DNA from: Heliopora coerulea
Lineage: Eukaryota; Cnidaria; Anthozoa; Scleralcyonacea; Helioporidae
Direction of reading: 5' to 3'
DNA length: 64,000 nucleotides
Assembly: GCA_030142905.1 (NCBI GenBank)
Contig: JASJOG010000024.1
Span: 2,558,001-2,622,000, forward strand
Positions 13,101-27,100 of this stretch are shown piece after piece. Below the pieces are notes generated by a model. The model was given only the letters and a program-made list of their open reading frames with translations. It was not told the origin of the DNA and did not search any database. How positions within the stretch are numbered: the stretch's first letter is position 1; each line of letters starts with the position of its first letter. The position numbers and the translations under genes were made by a program.

Positions 13101-15063
13101 GCCCATAGAATTCTGTGGGAACTTCTTCATGATATACGGGAAGCTCAGTGGTTTGCTCTTATTGCTGGCGAAACGAGAGATATCAGTGGCTCAGAGCAAC
13201 TAGCAGTTTCCCTAAGATGGGTTGATGACCATTACATAGTTCATGAAGATTTGGTTGGTCTCGAATTAGAAATGACTGATGCAAAAACACTTACTTCTAC
13301 CCTTAAAGATGTCCTGTTACGTTGTAATCTGCAGTTGACTCAGTGCCGTGGTCAGGCCTACGATGGAGCATCAAACATGGCTGGTCACATTTCTGGAGTT
13401 TCCACAAGAATTGCTATGGAAGAACCAAAAGCAGTGTACATCCATTGCTTGGCTCACTCCTTAAATCTGTGCTTACAAGAATGCGCTAGATATTGTGATT
13501 GTGTTAAGGATGCCTTAAGCTTAGCATCAGATTTGGCTACTCTTATTCGTGCTTCACCCAAAAGGTTGGCACTTTTTAAGAATTTGAAATCTGAGATGAA
13601 TGATGACACACCTGGAATAAAGCCTCTCTGCCCAACTAGGTGGACGGTGCGTACCGGTGCTCTTGATGCTATAATCAAGAACTACGATGTTATATATACT
13701 GAATTAGACATTGTTGGTAAAGATTCGTCCGATGAGACATCGAAAAAATCTTCTGGTTTTATGGCACTGATGGAAAAATTTAGCGCATTCTTTGGTTTGA
13801 AGCTATCCTTTATGGTCTTCAGCGCAATGGAAGAACTTTCAAAGACATTGCAAAGCAGTACTCTAAATACACAAGAAGCCACCTCTGCAGCTGCTAATGC
13901 ACTCAAATTTCTCGAACGGCAGAGATCTGAAGATCAGTTTGGTACATTTTACCAAGCAACTGTAGCCGAAGCAAAGGACCATACTGACCCTCCAGCAATA
14001 CCTAGACACATACGAATTCCGAGGAGAGTGGATGGTGGGTCTGCTAATTATCGTTTTGCAACACCAGAAGATTACTACCGAAAACAATATTTTGAAGTTC
14101 TAGATATCCTTGCTTCTGAACTCAAAAGGCGTTTTGATCAGAAGTCTCTAAAGATTATAAACGAGATTGAGCAGGTGCTTTTGAAATCGTGTAATGATAT
14201 TCCTGTTAAACTTTCCGCAGAGTTCGTAGAGAAATACTCCACTGATTTAAACATGGAGCGTCTCAAAGTTCAGTTAGCGATGCTGCCAGATTTAATAAAG
14301 ACAGCTAACGAACAATATCACTTTGGAATAAAGAAAGTCACGTCAATGAACACTCTCTGTGATGTGATGAATACAGGAAACTTCTCTAAAACTATGTTCA
14401 GCGAAGTCGACCGACTGTTACGTGTTTACCTGACTATCCCAATGTCGTCTGCAACTGCAGAAAGAACTTTCTCTGCACTTCGACTTTTGAAGAACTACTT
14501 GCGATCAAGAATGACACAAAAAAGGCTAAATCACATCATGTTGCTGTTTATATACAAAGAAAAAGTTGAAAAGCTTGACCTAGAGGCAATTGCAAAGGAT
14601 TTCGTCGCGGTGAATAGTCGACGGAAAGCTTTCTTTGGTCAATTTTAAAGACAAAAACGCCTAAACTTTCAGGCTATCAAGCATAACCATTAAAGCATGT
14701 TCAAAATCAAACTAGAGATAGCATATGAATTCTAAAATTCTAACCTTGGCTTCACCCTTCGTGGCTTGCTAACCTTTAGAAATAACCCCGCTATCTTACA
14801 TTTGAATAAATGTTTTCATTTGGCTTATGCTAATATATCTTGTTAATGATTGTCTGAATGCAAAGAAAAATCCATTTAGACTTTATGTATACGAAACAAC
14901 CGGGCACTATTTTTATGTTCGGATGCGCATTAAGAAATGTTTCATACCTAATACCCTAAACTCAATTAAAATTTTTCTTTTGCTTAGTTGAAAATTAGCC
15001 CCCCCAAAATAAATGTTGTTCCGCCGCCTCTGATATGTGTGTGCGATTTTATGTATATGTATA

Positions 15064-15139
<76 letters not shown>

Positions 15140-18100
15140 TATGTATGTGATATTTAAAAACCGAGCAGGAATGAGAAAACTGAAGTGGAAAATAGGCCGA
15201 AAAAATTTGAGGAGAAAACTATGCGTGTTCTTATCACATTTAAAGTCACAACATGGTTAAACTTGCTGTAGGTTTACGGAGTAGTGGCCTGAAACCAGGG
15301 ACAGAAATTAATTATGTAGAAAAGACAGGACTGGCTTCCTGCTCATTTATTATTTGTGCCAGATATGAATTACAGATCACTTAAATACAAAATGTCAGGG
15401 TCAGGGCCAGTGGCGTAGCGGTGGAGGGTCTTGGGTAGGTGCCCCTTGAGGATTTTCTTTTGGCTCATCTAGTGGGAAAAAAATTGTTTGGTTTGTTTTA
15501 TTTTTACTGATTTTGATTTTTTAGAATTTTATTAAATTAGTTAATTCTCACGCGCCAAAAGACAGAAGTTTGAACAACCGTAACCGTAGAGTAAATCCGT
15601 ACGATACAGGAGTTCAGGGGATGGTGCTTTGGTCGGCACATAAAAAGTCGGTGTACATGTTCTTAATACCCCTCTGATTTCTACAGCTCTGCTCAAATGG
15701 CTACTGGGACGGTGGAAACTTACTTGTGTCGCCAAAAATTCATCCCGTTGGATCTATTACAGATGCTAGAGTGGCTAAAACTTACGAATTGCGTTATGCC
15801 TTAGGGACGCGACAATCTTTTAAGCGTTTTGAATCTTCTTAGATGGGTCAGGCATTAAAAAGCAATACAAGAACTAGTTTCATGCCCGGCTGCAGGGAAA
15901 GCGACCAGTTACCACGATTCTTCTGTTTTGTAGATTTGCACAACTGGCGGAGACAGAAGACATCCTGATCTTGCTTTGGAACATTATGTCACCTCCACCA
16001 TAATGGAGGTTATTTCTTCCTTTTTCACGTCGCCATTTTCCGATTGCTGCACTACGATTGAAGTATGTATTATGGTAAAATAGCTTACTTACTTAAAGGG
16101 ACGAAACATGTATTTTGAGGCTACGTTTACACCAGAGCAAATTTCTCCAGATTCCTTGGCAATCTGGAGACTTTTTTCTGATTCAAAGTGGCCGTTTTCA
16201 CTGAAGTGGCAAATCCGGTATAAAAAGTCTTCAGATTGCACGGGAATCCAGACAAACATAAATCCGGAATGACCTAGATACTTTGAATCCAGAAAACTTT
16301 TACTCCAAAGAAATTTTCATTGTTCTTGTGAATAAGAGCACAAGTAGCCAGTGATGGGATAATTTTTTTTTATCAGGGGCTGTAATAAACAATAGTGGAA
16401 AGAAATTTTTTCCGTTGTTCAGGGTTACTTTCAATAAAATTTGTAAAATTTGTAAAATTTGCTTAACAAAAAGTTAAACCGCACACTTCTTATTGCGGTC
16501 CTTGAAAAACCTTTATTAGGAAAAGCCTTCGAATACCGTTTTTATAAATAGGCAAGGATAGGGATTACAGATCAGGTCACACATACAATGAAGTATCCAA
16601 TTTTTTTTAATTTTTTTTTTTTTATTTTTGAAAGTCTGAAAGTTTGTTTTTGATATTTGGATTAATTATGGAAAGTTTTTCTAAAATGTCCGGAAACAAT
16701 TTTTTTTATTTCTATGAACGAACAGTATTTTGACATCAAAAATGGGCACTGAGAGGTCACATGACCTTAATTTTCTTAAAACTTGTGCCGTGGAATATTA
16801 ACGTAAGCAAACGTATACAGGTTGATGTTTTCAAGTAAATGTCTGGAGTGTGGATTTTCAAAACCCCCATTTGGCGTAGAGAAATAGGCAGTATTGTTGC
16901 GATCAAGGGACCAGTAAGAATTTTTTATATGCACATAAAACATGTGTTTTTAAAGCTAGTTCTGCCATTTAAACCACCAGAAACCATTGCGGAGAGCTTG
17001 CATTATCGCTTATAGCAAGTTTAAGAAATGATGAAAGCGTAGCAGGATATTTACCTCCCTAAACGTTTGTCATTTAAGCTAAAATTTTTCATGAACAAGG
17101 TTAAAATACGTCTAATTTCTGAAATCTTGTGGTTTGAGTGTAAAATCCACTCCTAAGTGGTCTTTGCTCACGGACAAAGAACTTCATTCGGATTGCGTGA
17201 CTGCCCACAATATTTGTCCATATCTACAAGCGTATGTAAGTTTTGAAAATCGAAACTCCAGAATTTTACTTCTATGAACACCCTTCATGCATTTTTAGGG
17301 TTTATGATTCCATATCTCCTATTTAAAGAAGGTTGTGGTCACGTGACTTCTTAGTGCAAAGTGGCCTATTAACCGCAGAGTGTACGGTCAACATCACGTG
17401 GCTTTGTGGTTTACAATTCATGGCGTGCAACTTCTCAGAGGAGGAAGAATCTAGAATCATAAGCAGCCAATTAGACTGTCAGACCCAAGACAGACGTCAG
17501 AGTCACGGTCACCTGGAGCTGGTTGTTGGAAAGATGATTAGTTCTAATCTAGGATTGTCGGTTAATTGGTTGTTTGATTCCGTATTTTTATGTTGACGGG
17601 TCAAGTTCAAATATTACAGGTTAAGATTTTTTGGGTCCTCTCAAAAACTGTCATAGAAAAATTTTATTTTCTCCAGCCATATCGTCAAAACTGGTGCACA
17701 AAATTATCTTTAATCTAGCATTAAGCTTATCGCCTTTTCAACTGGGCTCTGACATGTAATTACAACTTGCGGCACGCCACGTGAACGCAGAATTTTCTGA
17801 AGTTTATATTAATTTTTGTCAACTGACCAATTACGTTACGTTTGGAAATTACCCATTAATGGGCAAACCAGACTGGAAATTGGAAAAGGTTTATTGTGCT
17901 TGACCGAGAAGCAGGGGTTTCAAAACAAAGCGTCGTGCGTTGCAAGCGACGTTTTCTAGTCGTATTTTCAACGCCTATTTTGGCCAAAGGAGTTGATACT
18001 TAAGTCAAACGTTTTGGTTCTTTTCTGAACTTTTCAGTCAGACTGCTAGATTTCACATTTTTCAACGGGATCATGCTTCCACATGAGATTCTCTACCACT

Positions 18101-21100
18101 ACGGTGTTGGGTGTCTAGCCTCGATAAACCCTCAACTCCTACTCTTACGTCTTTTTGAAACCCTTGAAGAAAGTTGACCTTGAACCAGATATTCATCGCT
18201 ATTTCCCAAAGTGTCGTATCAGAATTACGAGTAGACAACTTGAGCGTGTTTATAATGTATTTTATCAATTAAGTCATGTATGGATTACCGACCTTATACT
18301 TTTAGTAGTTCTTTTGTATTTCAGAAAAATGTGATCACCAGTCAGGTCTCAATAAAACGCAATAGAGTTCCCACGCCTTTGCTTACAAGCCTAGTATCCG
18401 CGCATGGATATGACGTTTGGGAACGTGTTAGGGTGACGTAATAAACTCTAAACTCTCGACCAGTTCGTGAACAATTTTTTGAACCACCGTAACTTTCCTG
18501 TTTATGGCTATAAAGATATGGTTTGTAGGCATTTTCTGTTCATAAATCCAATATTGATGTACAATAAGCTATCAAAAAATCTCAAAACAAAACATTTTTA
18601 CTCTTTAAGCAATTACGAACTCAAGCGTCTTGTAAAAGGGAATCAAGAATTTGATGCGTAATTGTCGGGAAAGACAGAAGGTGGTAGTCATTATTTTAAT
18701 ATAAGACGTCGTTTTCTAATTTAAGGCTCGTCAGCTGGTTTTCGTGAAAATTCTGCAAGGTGTCTATCGTCTGTCACAGTGCTCCGTTCTCACTGGGACG
18801 CAAAAGTACAAGGTGGAAAGTTGTATTAAAACCCTCTGCGATGTAGGTATGTTAATACAGATAATTCAATGCAAACCTATTTTACAACCTTCGAAATTCT
18901 GACAGTCTATTAAGTTCCTTTGCGGGGACATTCTTTTATTCTATTCTCACAGTTCTTATTACAGGTTACAAGTAAAAGATTACAAGGAGTATTGAACATA
19001 AAAAAACCCCTAAAAAACAAACAAAAAAACCCCCAAAAGCACATGGCGAGATATTCCGAAATGAAATGAGCTTGTCGTTGGTGATCCGCTCTAACGTGTC
19101 GTAATCAACGTTCATCGACTCGCTGTTTACCTTGTCAAGTAGATGCTCGTAGCTTTTGTAAAGCTCCGCGAGAACTATGCCATCTCTCCGGACTTTAATA
19201 ATTAGACTTCTTTATGAAGACATTATAGCTCTTGCGGAATAGAAGCCAATAGCACTCGATTGTGTTGAAGTCGATTTCACCATTTTGATACGTTCTCACT
19301 CTTTGAACATGCTATTTCGGCTATTTTGTTGTCGTGAACAAAATAACCAGAATACCGTTGTCTATTATAATATCCGCAATAGGTCCCAAAACAACGCAAT
19401 AGTCTCTTATTCCGAGTATTCATATCCCGGAATAGTCCCCAAAGAACGTGCCCTACAGTCATTTCTGTTAATTAGTGATTATGCATATTTTTAATTTCTG
19501 AATAGCAAAGAATCGCTCAATCGCCGTTCCCGCAGACCTGGAATCCCAGATCAGTTTGATGTTCAATACTAATGTTGTGATGATGAAAAGTACTCGTCAC
19601 TGGCTGAGCCGAGGGAAGAAGAAAGAACCTGTAAAAGCGGTTTCAAAAGATTATAAGAACATTATCGAAGGTCTTCAGGTTAGTGAGATAACTTATTCTT
19701 GGTCCTTGGTTTCTCTAAAACTTGGCCGTTGATTTACATTAATGTGTATTTTTTTCCTTAGGAACTCCAATTATTTCACTTTTGTATTATTCAATATTTT
19801 TGTAGTAATATCTTCCAACTTAGCGATTTTTGCTGGGTTTTGAGATGCTTAAATTGTGTTTATTTCAGGATATAGTTTGTTTATTGGAAGAACAGCTTCG
19901 TCCTTTAATTCAAGCTGAAGAGTCTGTATTGGTAGATATCTTGTACAGACCAGAGCTCATGTTCCCTCCTAATTCAAGCGGTAGAATGAAATCACAAAAA
20001 GGTGGTTTTATTACAAGGTTTGTTTCGTACACATCTTGCTTTTACTCACTGTACGAAAACTTGCTGCAATGAACTTCTCGCGATTTATATGGAGGACAAT
20101 ATGTCTGAGAAAATGCGAGAAGATATGAGAAAGAAACTCCATGTTTAAGTTAAGTGAAATTAGTCATGACTTTGGAAAATATCGAGCGAGGAGACTGGGA
20201 GCTTGTAAGAGAACACTGTTAAGAGAGCGAGACAACTGAAAATTGTTCATGTTACTTGCGAATTACGAAGACATGAAATAATGTTACCAGAAAATCTAGC
20301 AGCCAAACTGGTTTTCACATGTGAAAATTGTTTAAAAATGTAGCGACAATTTGTGATGCACGTTTGAATGTTTTGTGTGAATTAAAGTCACGCAGGACTT
20401 TTACTAGGATTTTGGAGTTTTGGGGTGCAATCTTAGGTCGTTTTAAAAATGAAGATGCTAAAAACCAAATTTATCGTTCTTCGTAATTCTGTCGACATGA
20501 TCTTTATAACGATTTACGAAACAAAATGTTTAAGTATGAGTTTATTAAGAACCAAAAACTGTACAAGTCTCTTATAAACCGTAAACGTTCTCCAGTATTG
20601 TTACATCATTTTCACGATGATTTAAGTTGTTTTAAGGAGACAGACTTTCCCAGGAGAAGTATTCAGCGGCCCACGTTTGTACCACTTTACTCAAGAGATG
20701 GTCAAGATTTAAAGTTGAGAATTTAGTGTCCTTTAGTTTTGTTTTTCAGTCTGAGACGCTAAGGCAATTCCCATACATTGTGATAAAAAATCCCCTTAAA
20801 TTATCTATGTCGACTTCTCTATTTCACGGATTTGTTACCCCCACTGCGATGTTTTAGTAGTTGCGGGTGTATTTTCGATAGCCGGGTTCCCCTTATTACG
20901 TCAGCTGAGTACAACTACTAGAATACTTTGCAGTTTTTTCATTCTCATGCAAAAATTGAATTTCCAAAGTGAACGGAAAGACAATTGCTTCGATTAACAT
21001 CAAAAACAAGATTTCGAAAGGCATTCTGGTAGTTGTATTCAACAGATGAATAAGGGAAACCGGTCATTGCTAACGTGTATTTAAAAACGTTGCAGGCTAA

Positions 21101-24100
21101 TAAAGCACACGAAACGTCTTGCACAGAACGACGAATCTTTGTGCATACAGGTATTACAACATTTGAGGAACATGGTGGACAGAGAAACGCAGTTCGGACG
21201 AAAGGTAAAATTCTGAACGTTCTGTTGTCAGAGGTGAATTGTGCTTGTACACTGGCGGTCAAAAAGAACTGCTCACTTGTGCAGATAGTAACTTGGTTTG
21301 CGACCGTTGGGACCAGCCTTTCTGTCTTCGTCGGGTAGCGGAAATAGAGACACTCACCATGTTCAATCTGCATCTCTGCTTAATTTTCCGGTGCAGTCTT
21401 AGAGCGATTGGACATGCTTTTCTCACCATGATTCTGCCCTCTCTCTTCGTAGTTTTCCTTTCTTTTTGTCCGGGGATCTTCAAATCTTTAACACTCGGCT
21501 TCTTCAAAATATTATTGACACTTTGGCTACAGCCCACTTGACTAGCAGTTTCCCGTTATGAGTAACTTTCCCTCACTTTCTAGGCTGATCTTTGGCCTCA
21601 GACCCATGATTTTGCATGCTACTTGAAATTCTTGTTTTACCAACAATTAAAAGTAATCTCCTGGAGATACAGGAATACATCTTGACTTTCCCTTAAAAAA
21701 TTGCTTAAAATGACTGGAGCTCTATCAAAAATTGTGGGAGATACGTTAAAATTATCTGAAATTGACTGTTTTGCCATAGGAGTGAGCAAAAACCATTGCT
21801 GCAACCCCTCGTTGCCCAAGAAATGGAGCTTTTTGACCGCCAGTGTATGTTAATGTATACATGGCACTGTGACTGATGGAAGAATACTGGCACTGTAATT
21901 AGTAGGGAAAAAAAGGGCTCTGATAATTAATGTACTTTGTCTTGGATTAGTTGCGCTGTGGTATGTGCCTCGACACGGTAGACACGGTATCAGCTAATTA
22001 CCATACATATCTACAGAGTTTTGGAGATCTAGACTCGCGTATTTTCTAAGACAAGCTGTCATATTCAACAACGATGAAAAAAAAAGGAAGAAGATCACCT
22101 CCGGATGGTACTATGTTCAGACGGTTGCCAGTCATCACACGTAAACAAGTCGCTCGCTACAATTTATGAACCCCACATCGGAACCAATCAAAATAATAAA
22201 CTTGCCATACATCCCGAAAACATCAGCGAAGCCGTCTGTGGAGTCCCACTCAACCACAGATTCTCGCGACATAGCTTTTACACCCAGTCAACGGTCCGCA
22301 AACTCCTTTCCAAACCTAGAGACCCCAATTCCGCAATTAAACAGAACAACGTTGTGCACAAATCGAACTGTTGCAACTGCGCAGCAAAATACGCAGGTGA
22401 AACCAAACGCACATTGGAAGAACGAACAAAGGAAAACACCAACGAGTGGTAAAAAGCAGCCAAACGAAACAAAATGAAACACTAGATGTCCCTTTCGATT
22501 GGAACTGTAAGAACATTTCAGCGCACTAACCCCTTAACATTTATAGTGAAAGAATCCATCCACTCTGCATCAAACTATCCGAAATATTTCTCTCCATAAC
22601 CCAGCCTAAGAACCCCCATATACTACCCTTTCACGTGTAGATGTCTTCGTTGAGGTCCGCCACCATCTGAACATATATTTTAACCGCCACTTATCGCATA
22701 TTCATTGCGCTTGATGATGGAAGTCGCAACCAAAGTTATCCTGGTTCAAGAATAGAGAAACGTCAATCAGTCAAGTTGTCTATACTTAATTCGATTGCGT
22801 AAAAATAAATGAATATATTATTACTATTATTTCGAATCCAAATAAATTATGAACCAAAGATCTAAAGGCGAAAGTAAATTAATACAGGGACTCCAAACTG
22901 TTAAAAAATAAATCATGATGAATTGTGTTCAGTCAACCAAAAATAATAAAACGATGTGACGAAGTGACGAAAGCAATGTGTGAATGCTCACCTTACAGCT
23001 TCCATAACAATAATAAGAAATTCTCAGCATTAAATACGTTGACTTTAAATGTTATAGAACATGCTTACTTTTCCCTCGAGTTTTTACGGCTTAAAAAACA
23101 TCAGCTTTCAAACTTTCTCCACGAATTAGTGAATTAAGGGATTGGTTTTTAAAGTCATTTAAAAAACTCGCGGTGTACGTACTTTATCGGTTCGGGAAAA
23201 AATCTGATAAAGCACTACTGCTCGTTTTTTGAATATTACTTCCTATTTTGACCCTACTATCTCAGAGGGAATTGAATACCATCTGTTAACGAAAACCAAT
23301 GGCTTTACTCATATCCAGTTTAACTTTTGGAATTAACTAAATACGATTGAAACTGTTAGCAGTAAATTTTATATAGAGTATATCCATTTAGCTTAGAGCT
23401 CGCCCTGATAACCCCATTTTAAACGGTAGCAATCAGACTAACTTGAAAAAATTCCTAGCAAATTTCTTTAAAATGTGCAAATAGATGTACAAATTTATAA
23501 CTTAACGTACACTATGGCTTATGTACTACATCAGACTAGGACTTCATGTATTCTAGACTTATGCAGTGTTGTAACGACTCGAGTCGCAATTTTCTTTGAT
23601 TATATTCGATTCATATGCTTCGTCTTTGTGTTTTGAGTAAAAATTAAACTTTGTCGTGGTTGTATTTTTCCACCAAATGTGTTTAAGAAATTTTAATATT
23701 TGTTGAACACTATATGGACATCCTAAACTATATCTAGCTGTATATTCAATTTATTCCGATCACTCAGGTTTTTGTTACTATTCTCCGCCATTTTGACAGA
23801 ACACAACTAACGCTTAAATCGCACAGGCATGTTCTCACATCGAACAGGAAGGAAACGGCTACGTGGGATTAAAAAGATCCCAAAGTTGTGGAAAGAGCGA
23901 TTCTCTAACTTTCCCTGATCCGTCTCACTGATCCCAGGTGGCTGTTCATTTTCAAACTAGTAGCATAAGTGCTTTTTATGAATTAGACGCGAAATATGAA
24001 TCGACGTAAGGGCACACATAAGGGCACAATATCTCTTGTTCCCATGTAGGGTTTATAGACAAACTTACAAACAAATTAATAAACGGACCAATTAACATGC

Positions 24101-27100
24101 TGATGGAAAAATGGTATCATGTAAACTTTCTTGTAGATTTACTTCATGTGGGAAGATTTTCACTCTCATTCAAATTATTTAGCTGAGCAGTCAGAACTTT
24201 ATTATTGAAACGTTACTTCAAGGGATGGTGGCCAGGACGGAAGGACGGACGAGCGCCATATAAATTTTCTTGTAGATGTACATCATAAGTGAAATGTTTC
24301 TTCCTTTATTTACTTGGTTTAGGCAGACAATTTGAGAACCTTACTGTTAATGCGTTACTTTGGGGATAACTATTTACAAATAGCCACACCAACAGAGGAT
24401 AAATTACCACACTCTAAAGGATTTCCTGGTGATTCATGTGATGGAGGTGAACCACGTTTGCTTAAACGGGCAGGAGTCACCTTATTCGATATGCAGTGTC
24501 AACTCAACGCGTGTGGTGCAACGGATTTAGTTATCGACATTATCATGCAAAAGCCAAGCTATTATGTATTTGTGGAATGTATTAAATTGGCAATCTCGCT
24601 ACTTGAAGGAGGGAATAGTTCGATTCAGGTAAATTTATGATTACAATTTTGTAGAGACTGAATGGCACGAAACCTGAAATGAATTTCTACTTCTGGATCA
24701 TCATGATGAAGCGAAAATTACTTCTCTAGCAAAAGCCCATCACCAGAACGAAATGTAGAGCTAGATAAAAACAAATTAAGGCTGGTATTTGCAAAAAAGA
24801 ATGGCACAGAATAAAGTTAACCAATTGAAATGCTCGAAAAGGTGATAAAATTGCTAATGAAAAGGTGGAAAATCATCAGTAATCAAGGGTGTGAAAGAAC
24901 CAGAACACAGCCGGAAATCTTTGTTTTCTGCCATGCCTTTTTACATATATATAGTGAACTTAGTTTGCTTATACCTTAACTCATGTTCCAGTTTGTTATT
25001 AGACTTCTGCTCGAAACTTAAGTTTTTCGTTTCACTGCACGAAGTTCCATTGTCAGGAATTTTGAGAATTTCTGCTTAATTTTAGAAATCTTTTCATGGG
25101 CGTTTCGTCAATGGGAAGTCTGAGGCATTTTTCCAAAGTGTTAATGATAAAATGAAAGAAGCTGAACTTTATATCAAGAATAACATCACTGTAACAGCTG
25201 AAAGCACCGGTGTCAAGTCTGATGACGATGCTAAAGGGGATGGATCACAATATGCCAGACGATCGCCATCTGGAAGGCGAAGAACTCTCGCATCAGGTAT
25301 TTACAGTAATGATTACTCGCATTCCTGATTTTGGGTAAAAGTAACAAATCCGGATATTGCAGCATCTACCATGGAAAGTGTTGATGAACAATAAACCCTG
25401 GTCTTTATGTTTTAGAAACGTGAGAGCTTGGATATATCTTAAGATTGATGAATGATCGTCAAGCCCTATTCTCAGAAAAACGATTTCTAAGCCTCAGACG
25501 GGGATCGAACCCGCAACCTTCTGATGACCGATGAGACGCTCTAACCATTGAGCTACCGAGACTCAGATGGTGAGCTAAGGTGCAAGTTCGATATATATGT
25601 GCGACCTAAGCGGAAGCCACTATATATTAGTAATGATTGATGCAGTTTTTATGTTTTAGAAACGTGAGAGCTTGGATATATCTTAAGATAGATGAATGAT
25701 TGTCAAGCCCTATACTCAGAAAAACGATTTCTGAGCCCCAGACGGGGATCGAACCCGCAACCTTCTGATGACCGCATCAATCGTTACTAATATATAGTGG
25801 CTTCCGCTTAGGTCGCACATATATATCGAACTTGCACCTTAGCTCACCATCTGAGTCTCGGTAGCTCAATGGTTAGAGCGTCTAACCGGTCATCAGAAAG
25901 TTGCGGGTTCGATCCCCGTCTGGGGCTCAAAAATCGTTTTTCTGAGTATAGGGCTTGACGATCATTCATCTATCTTAAAACCCTGGTCTTTATTATTACA
26001 AGAGTTTGTTCGTCGATAACGAACTCTCGTTTTTATGTCCTATGCATTTTAAGAAAGATGTAAAGCAACTCAGAAACGTATAACAACCTCTCAGACGTTT
26101 TACTAGGTGCGAACAAAATAATCAAATTACAAATCGTGATAGAAGTGTCGAAGTCCAGGAAAGGTGATAAAGCGCCCCAGAGTTTACATATAATTCAAAA
26201 TGGGAAGAACTTCGAGATTTATTTTTAACCCTTTGCCTGTCCCGTGCATCACATATGACACACACTGAACGTCTGAGCGATAACATCAAACAAAGGCTAG
26301 ACAGGCAAAGGGTTAAGGAATAGCTTCTCCTTTTTCCCTTACAAGACATACTACACACAAAGACATTGAGGATTCCGAAATTTTGATAAATTGTTTTCAT
26401 GTTGTATTTCAGAATTATCCTCAGGATAATATGTAGAGAAAATTTCATGATTAACCTACACTGCACAAGTCAACTAGAAAAGTTGACTTGAGCGGGATTT
26501 CAACTCGCATCTTCGGGTTTCGGGACCGCTGCTCTACCAATTGAGCTATCGAGTCAACTAGGAACAGTATGCTTTTTTATCCATTTTAAGTGTACGAGAG
26601 ATTTTTGTGAGAACTTACACGCTATCCTTGAGGAAATGCAGTGTTAAATGAGCATACTGTTCCCAGTTAACTTCATGGCTCAACTGGTGGAGCAGTGGTC
26701 TGGAAACACGAAGATGTGAGTTTTAATCTCGCTCAGGCCATGTTTTCTTGTCGACTTTGTAAAGAAATTTTCTCTTCATGTTTTCATATTGCAACTAGGT
26801 TTACAGGCCCTACCATCTTATCTCAATATGAGCGATGAAGTTAAAGTTCAATTGGCAGATGCCGCTAGTCACACCAACCGAGCATATATGATGGTTCGGC
26901 GCAGTCGACAACCTGACGATACAGAACTGAATAAAACTGGTGTAACCTTGGAAAATAAATCTTTGGTAACGAAAACCTCAAGCCATTTTGGTGGGTTGAA
27001 TATGGCATCCAACGAAGTCATGCTGATGAAACCAATAATGAGGTTTTTACAACTATTATGTGAGAATCACAACCATGATCTGCAGGTAAGTGATGTGTTT

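Noticed and set aside
15060..15150. CRISPR-like or regulatory array
   Set aside because: Simple (GT)n microsatellite; no spacers. No CRISPR, operon or other bacterial feature is present anywhere in the window.
20945..21541. Candidate exon or small gene (overlapping frames of 142, 87, 100 and 92 codons)
   Set aside because: Frames are open on both strands, no motif, and no match to the missing ITPR region.
26485..26555. Functional tRNA gene on the minus strand
   Set aside because: B box degraded, one acceptor mismatch, paired with a decayed inverted copy; best explained as a SINE-like repeat.
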